Origin: an uncultured Lactobacillus sp.
GTDB lineage: Bacteria; Bacillota; Bacilli; Lactobacillales; Lactobacillaceae
Length of the DNA stretch: 7,934 nt
Direction of reading: 5' to 3'
Assembly (NCBI GenBank): GCA_945281075.1
Contig: CALYQE010000088.1
Span: forward strand, 1 to 7,934
Every line of letters starts with the position of its first letter. Position 1 is the stretch's first letter. Of this stretch, positions 5,696 to 7,934 are shown one piece after another. The position numbers and the translations under genes were made by a program. The notes under the pieces were generated by a model. It saw only the letters and a program-made list of their open reading frames with translations, ran no database searches and was not told the DNA's origin.

Positions 5696-7471
5696 TTATT
5701 TAGCGTAAGCCACTTTAAACCAGAGGTCATTAGAATCAGAAGGTTTCACGGAATAACCCGTTAACTTGCTATTGACAGCGGTAATTGTGTATTCATTCGT
5801 AGTTGGAATAACATAAGCTTGGTCAAGCATGTATTTTTGCCATTTATGAAACTGTTTAACGCGATATTGATGATTAAACGACTTTTGGGAATCAATTGCA
5901 TTGAGCAATTTGGTATTCTCTGGAGTAACAAATCTGGAGAAGTTAAACGGTGCACCCTCACTGTAATAATAAGCCGGCGACGGTTCACTAGAAACGCTGG
6001 TTAAGCTCCAGCCACCCGTAAACATATCAATCCCGGGAGCATCGTGTTGAACTTTATCTGCATAGGAATTAAATTCAACCAGTCTACCGCTATATAGGCT
6101 GATGTCTAGGCCGATTTTATGCCACTGCTGGAGATAGTTTTGATAAATTGGCTCCTGGGTTTCATTGCCTTGCTGCACCAAAAATTTAATTTTGAGCGGC
6201 TTGCCATTTGGCTGTACACGCCACTTGCCTTTTTTCTTATAACCGGCTTTATCTAAAATTTCATTTGCTTTCTTTAAATTGTATGAGAAGCCTTTAACGT
6301 TTTTATCGAAATAATCCCCGTATTGCGCCACGATTAAGGTTGGAATTTGAAAAGTCAGACCATTATTGTACTTTTTATTAACATCCTCAATATTCATGGC
6401 GTAAGCAATGGCCTGTCGGAGAGCTTTATTATTCATCTTACTCTTCGGATTCATTACATTCTTGCCAGTTTTGGCGTCCCATTTACCAACCCGAAAGGCG
6501 ATATAGCGGTACGCCAACGGGATATTAGCGATAAAGGTAGTGCCCTTAGTATTTTTAACTTGATTCCACTGGTCGTTAATAACGTTAGCAACATCAAATT
6601 TATGACTCTTAATCGACTGTGAAGCTGAATTCGTATTAACAACTTGGCAAATAATTTTGTCCAGTTTGGGCTGGCCACGCCAATAATATTTGTTAGGAAT
6701 CCAAGTAACTGATTGACCGCGAACTATTTTCTCAACGCGATAAGGTCCAAAAAACAATGGATTTTTTCTGATTTTATCAGAAGATTCCAGCTTACTAAAA
6801 GGAACATTCTTTAAATAGTGGTACGGCTCGGCTCCTTCGGTAAAGTAACCATTGCCGCTGTTATACATGCCAGGCTTCAACTCAGAATACTGAATGGTCA
6901 AGATCCGACCATTTTTACCGTCAGGCATCGATAAACCTGAAATCGTCTTAGCTTTACCTTCATGATATTCCTTCATCCCTTTGATAAAGTTAAGTTGACT
7001 GGTATATCTTTGCGACTTGGTCGCTTTATTAGCTAAAATTTCGTATGCAAACTCCATGTCCTTGGCTGTTACCTGCTTGCTATCAGACCATTTGACGCCC
7101 TTTTTGATTTCAATTGTGACTGTCTTATTTTGTCGGTCAATTTTTAGTGTTGCTGGCCCCTTATTATTGATCCGGTAATTATCATCAATATCAAACAGCT
7201 TTTCATTCCCTGGCAGTGCAAGGTCAATATCGGTTTTCGAAAACGCTAATTCACTGGCAAAAATGCCAGTAAAAGGTGAGTTGGTTTCAATCGCCCACTT
7301 AACAGTGCCACCTTTTTTAGCCTTTTTGGCCGGCATTGAACTTGGAAACTTACTTGCCTTTTTAGCGTTGTCGCTATTTGTATTATTATTGTTTTGATTA
7401 CCACAAGCTACTAGCGTCAACCCAGCTAAACTTAAAATGCCCGCAGAACTTAAAATTTTTCTTTTTTTCAT
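5696..7471 (-). CDS. oppA: Oligopeptide ABC transporter substrate-binding lipoprotein (OppA family), copy 3
   Basis: A 591-residue peptide receptor with a lipoprotein signal peptide: MKKRKILSS, a hydrophobic core, and lipobox LVAC with C23, followed by an Asn-rich linker. The family 5 landmarks are KKGVKWSDSKQVTAKDMEFA, VTWIPNKYYWRGQPKLD, ALRQAIAYAMN and DMFTGGWSL. It is more diverged than copies 1 and 2 are from each other. Relative to them it has three extra residues after GGWSL (TSV before SSEPS) and lacks three near the C-terminus (SDSNDLWF where they have KxNNGHQLWY). Copy 4 shares the short C-terminal form, and about 61 of the last 81 residues are identical by hand count. The indel near GGWSL falls in a conserved segment, so a different peptide preference is plausible but unproven. 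Its Shine-Dalgarno is poor (AGAGAG, 9 nt from the ATG). It has its own promoter; its terminator is doubtful. Confidence 0.95.
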   Translation of the reverse strand: MKKRKILSSAGILSLAGLTLVACGNQNNNNTNSDNAKKASKFPSSMPAKKAKKGGTVKWAIETNSPFTGIFASELAFSKTDIDLALPGNEKLFDIDDNYRINNKGPATLKIDRQNKTVTIEIKKGVKWSDSKQVTAKDMEFAYEILANKATKSQRYTSQLNFIKGMKEYHEGKAKTISGLSMPDGKNGRILTIQYSELKPGMYNSGNGYFTEGAEPYHYLKNVPFSKLESSDKIRKNPLFFGPYRVEKIVRGQSVTWIPNKYYWRGQPKLDKIICQVVNTNSASQSIKSHKFDVANVINDQWNQVKNTKGTTFIANIPLAYRYIAFRVGKWDAKTGKNVMNPKSKMNNKALRQAIAYAMNIEDVNKKYNNGLTFQIPTLIVAQYGDYFDKNVKGFSYNLKKANEILDKAGYKKKGKWRVQPNGKPLKIKFLVQQGNETQEPIYQNYLQQWHKIGLDISLYSGRLVEFNSYADKVQHDAPGIDMFTGGWSLTSVSSEPSPAYYYSEGAPFNFSRFVTPENTKLLNAIDSQKSFNHQYRVKQFHKWQKYMLDQAYVIPTTNEYTITAVNSKLTGYSVKPSDSNDLWFKVAYAK

Positions 7472-7510
7472 TCACAACCACTCTCTTTCATATGCTTTGC
7501 CTTTAAGACA

Positions 7511-7522
7511 AAAACAAGTTAA
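7511..7522 (-). promoter_or_regulatory. Conserved start-site element of oppA3 (TTAACTTGTTTT)
   Basis: It is identical over 12 bp to the oppA1 element and at the same 7-bp offset below the -10 box, although most of the surrounding leader has diverged. Conservation in a diverged context argues for function. In the leader that follows, TTTGTC-TTAAA-GGCAAA (about 7498-7514) could form a small hairpin with one G-U pair. Confidence 0.58.
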
Positions 7523-7529
7523 CAGCTCA

Positions 7530-7557
7530 ATCTTAGCATAGCTCAGGTGAATTTCAA
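7530..7557 (-). promoter_or_regulatory. oppA3 promoter
   Basis: On the minus strand: -35 TTGAAA (7552-7557), a 16-bp spacer, and an extended -10 TGCTAAGAT (TAAGAT at 7530-7535). Spacer length and element offset match oppA1 and oppA2 although the spacer sequence differs. The predicted start near 7523 gives a leader of about 50 nt. Confidence 0.7.
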
Positions 7558-7650
7558 CTTTTATTAATAAAGCAAAAGGCAAATGTATATTGCAAGGCTG
7601 ACGGTGTTTTTAAATAATGTCCAATTTTTTGAATCATGCCGGTTTTAAGC

Positions 7651-7681
7651 AAATAAAAAACTCGAGCAAAACTCGAGTTTT
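7651..7681 (-). terminator. Strong intrinsic terminator of oppA4
   Basis: On the minus strand a perfect 10-bp stem, AAAACTCGAG (7672-7681) and CTCGAGTTTT (7657-7666), with a 5-nt loop, is followed by TTATTT, so the transcript ends in a long U-rich run. It begins only 7 bp after the oppA4 stop and about 90 bp before the oppA3 -35 box, isolating the two genes. Confidence 0.9.
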
Positions 7682-7688
7682 AGATGTT

Positions 7689-7934
7689 TTATTTTACGTA
7701 TGCTACATTAGCCCACAAGCTGTTGGAATCTGAAGGTTTCAATGAATAACCAGTCAGTTTGCTGTTAACCGCAACGATTGAGTAGTTATTAGTCAACGGA
7801 ACACAATATGCCTCTTCATTCATGTATTCTTGCCATTTATGGAACTGTTCTACCCGGTATTTATGGTCAAATGATTTTTGTGAGTCGATCGCTTTCAGAA
7901 GTTTCGTGTTCTCTGGTGTAACAAATCTAGTGAA
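7689..7934 (-). CDS. oppA: OppA-family peptide-binding lipoprotein, copy 4, C-terminal part (runs off window)
   Basis: The last 81 codons plus the TAA stop of a fourth peptide-binding protein. The frame is open to the window edge and begins FTRFVTPENTKLLKAIDSQK, which aligns with residues about 511-591 of copy 3 without gaps. By hand count about 61 of 81 residues match copy 3. It has the same short C-terminal form (KPSDSNSLWANVAYVK), placing it in one subgroup with copy 3. An unusual cysteine appears in EEAYCVP, where the other copies have V. Nothing suggests a pseudogene: the truncation is the window boundary. Its start, promoter and signal peptide lie outside the window, so full length and regulation cannot be judged. 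Confidence 0.92.
   Translation of the reverse strand, partial: FTRFVTPENTKLLKAIDSQKSFDHKYRVEQFHKWQEYMNEEAYCVPLTNNYSIVAVNSKLTGYSLKPSDSNSLWANVAYVK

Noticed and set aside
6347..6678. Plus- and minus-strand alternative frames inside oppA3 (6347-6622 plus, 6454-6678 minus)
   Set aside because: Both are nested in the well supported oppA3 frame, with no family features or initiation signals.
7468..7491. A seven-codon upstream frame (MKESGCE) whose TGA overlaps the oppA3 ATG as ATGA
   Set aside because: It has no convincing Shine-Dalgarno of its own and no counterpart before oppA1 or oppA2; probably chance, though the weak oppA3 Shine-Dalgarno makes it worth remembering.
7689..7934. oppA4 as a truncated pseudogene
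   Set aside because: The frame is intact to the window edge and the end has a strong terminator; the missing part is simply outside the window.
1..7934. CRISPR arrays, tRNA or rRNA genes, insertion sequences, phage genes, riboswitch-like leaders
   Set aside because: No regularly spaced repeats, transposase-like frames, cloverleaf-like segments or long structured leaders were seen; the leaders here are about 20-60 nt.

Overview
The window looks like a piece of a low-GC Gram-positive (Bacillota) chromosome, most likely a Lactobacillus of the delbrueckii/acidophilus kind. The reasons are the AT-rich spacers, the rnc-smc gene order, the sequence of the SMC N-terminus, and several OppA-type peptide-binding lipoproteins of about 590 residues. 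Species cannot be fixed from the sequence alone. Every gene lies on the minus strand, so transcription runs from high to low coordinates.

Layout in transcription order: the last 81 codons of an oppA-like gene (oppA4, 7689-7934, running off the window) with a strong terminator; a complete oppA3 (5696-7471); a complete oppA2 (3782-5551); a complete oppA1 (1748-3523) with a terminator; then a housekeeping pair, rnc (RNase III, 919-1605) and the first 301 codons of smc (chromosome condensation ATPase, 1-905, TTG start). No spacer reaches 300 bp. The four spacers (1606-1747, 3524-3781, 5552-5695, 7472-7688) are filled by promoters, leaders and terminators.

The three complete oppA genes each have their own promoter, and all three promoters share one geometry: a -35 box, exactly 16 bp, an extended TGn -10 box, exactly 7 bp, then a conserved element reading TTAACTTGTTT on the coding strand. 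The element sits at the predicted transcription start and contains an AAC-TT-GTT dyad. oppA1, oppA2 and oppA4 end at recognisable intrinsic terminators; oppA3 has at best a weak one. The array therefore looks like repeated duplication of a whole promoter-gene unit. The products fall into two subgroups, 1/2 and 3/4, separated by small indels near the C-terminus. All are predicted surface-anchored receptors that deliver peptides to an Opp ABC transporter. The permease and ATPase genes (oppB, C, D, F) are not in the window.

Nothing here is a clearly new kind of system. The most interesting signals are the shared promoter element, the multi-receptor array without a visible transporter, and signs of recombination between the copies.
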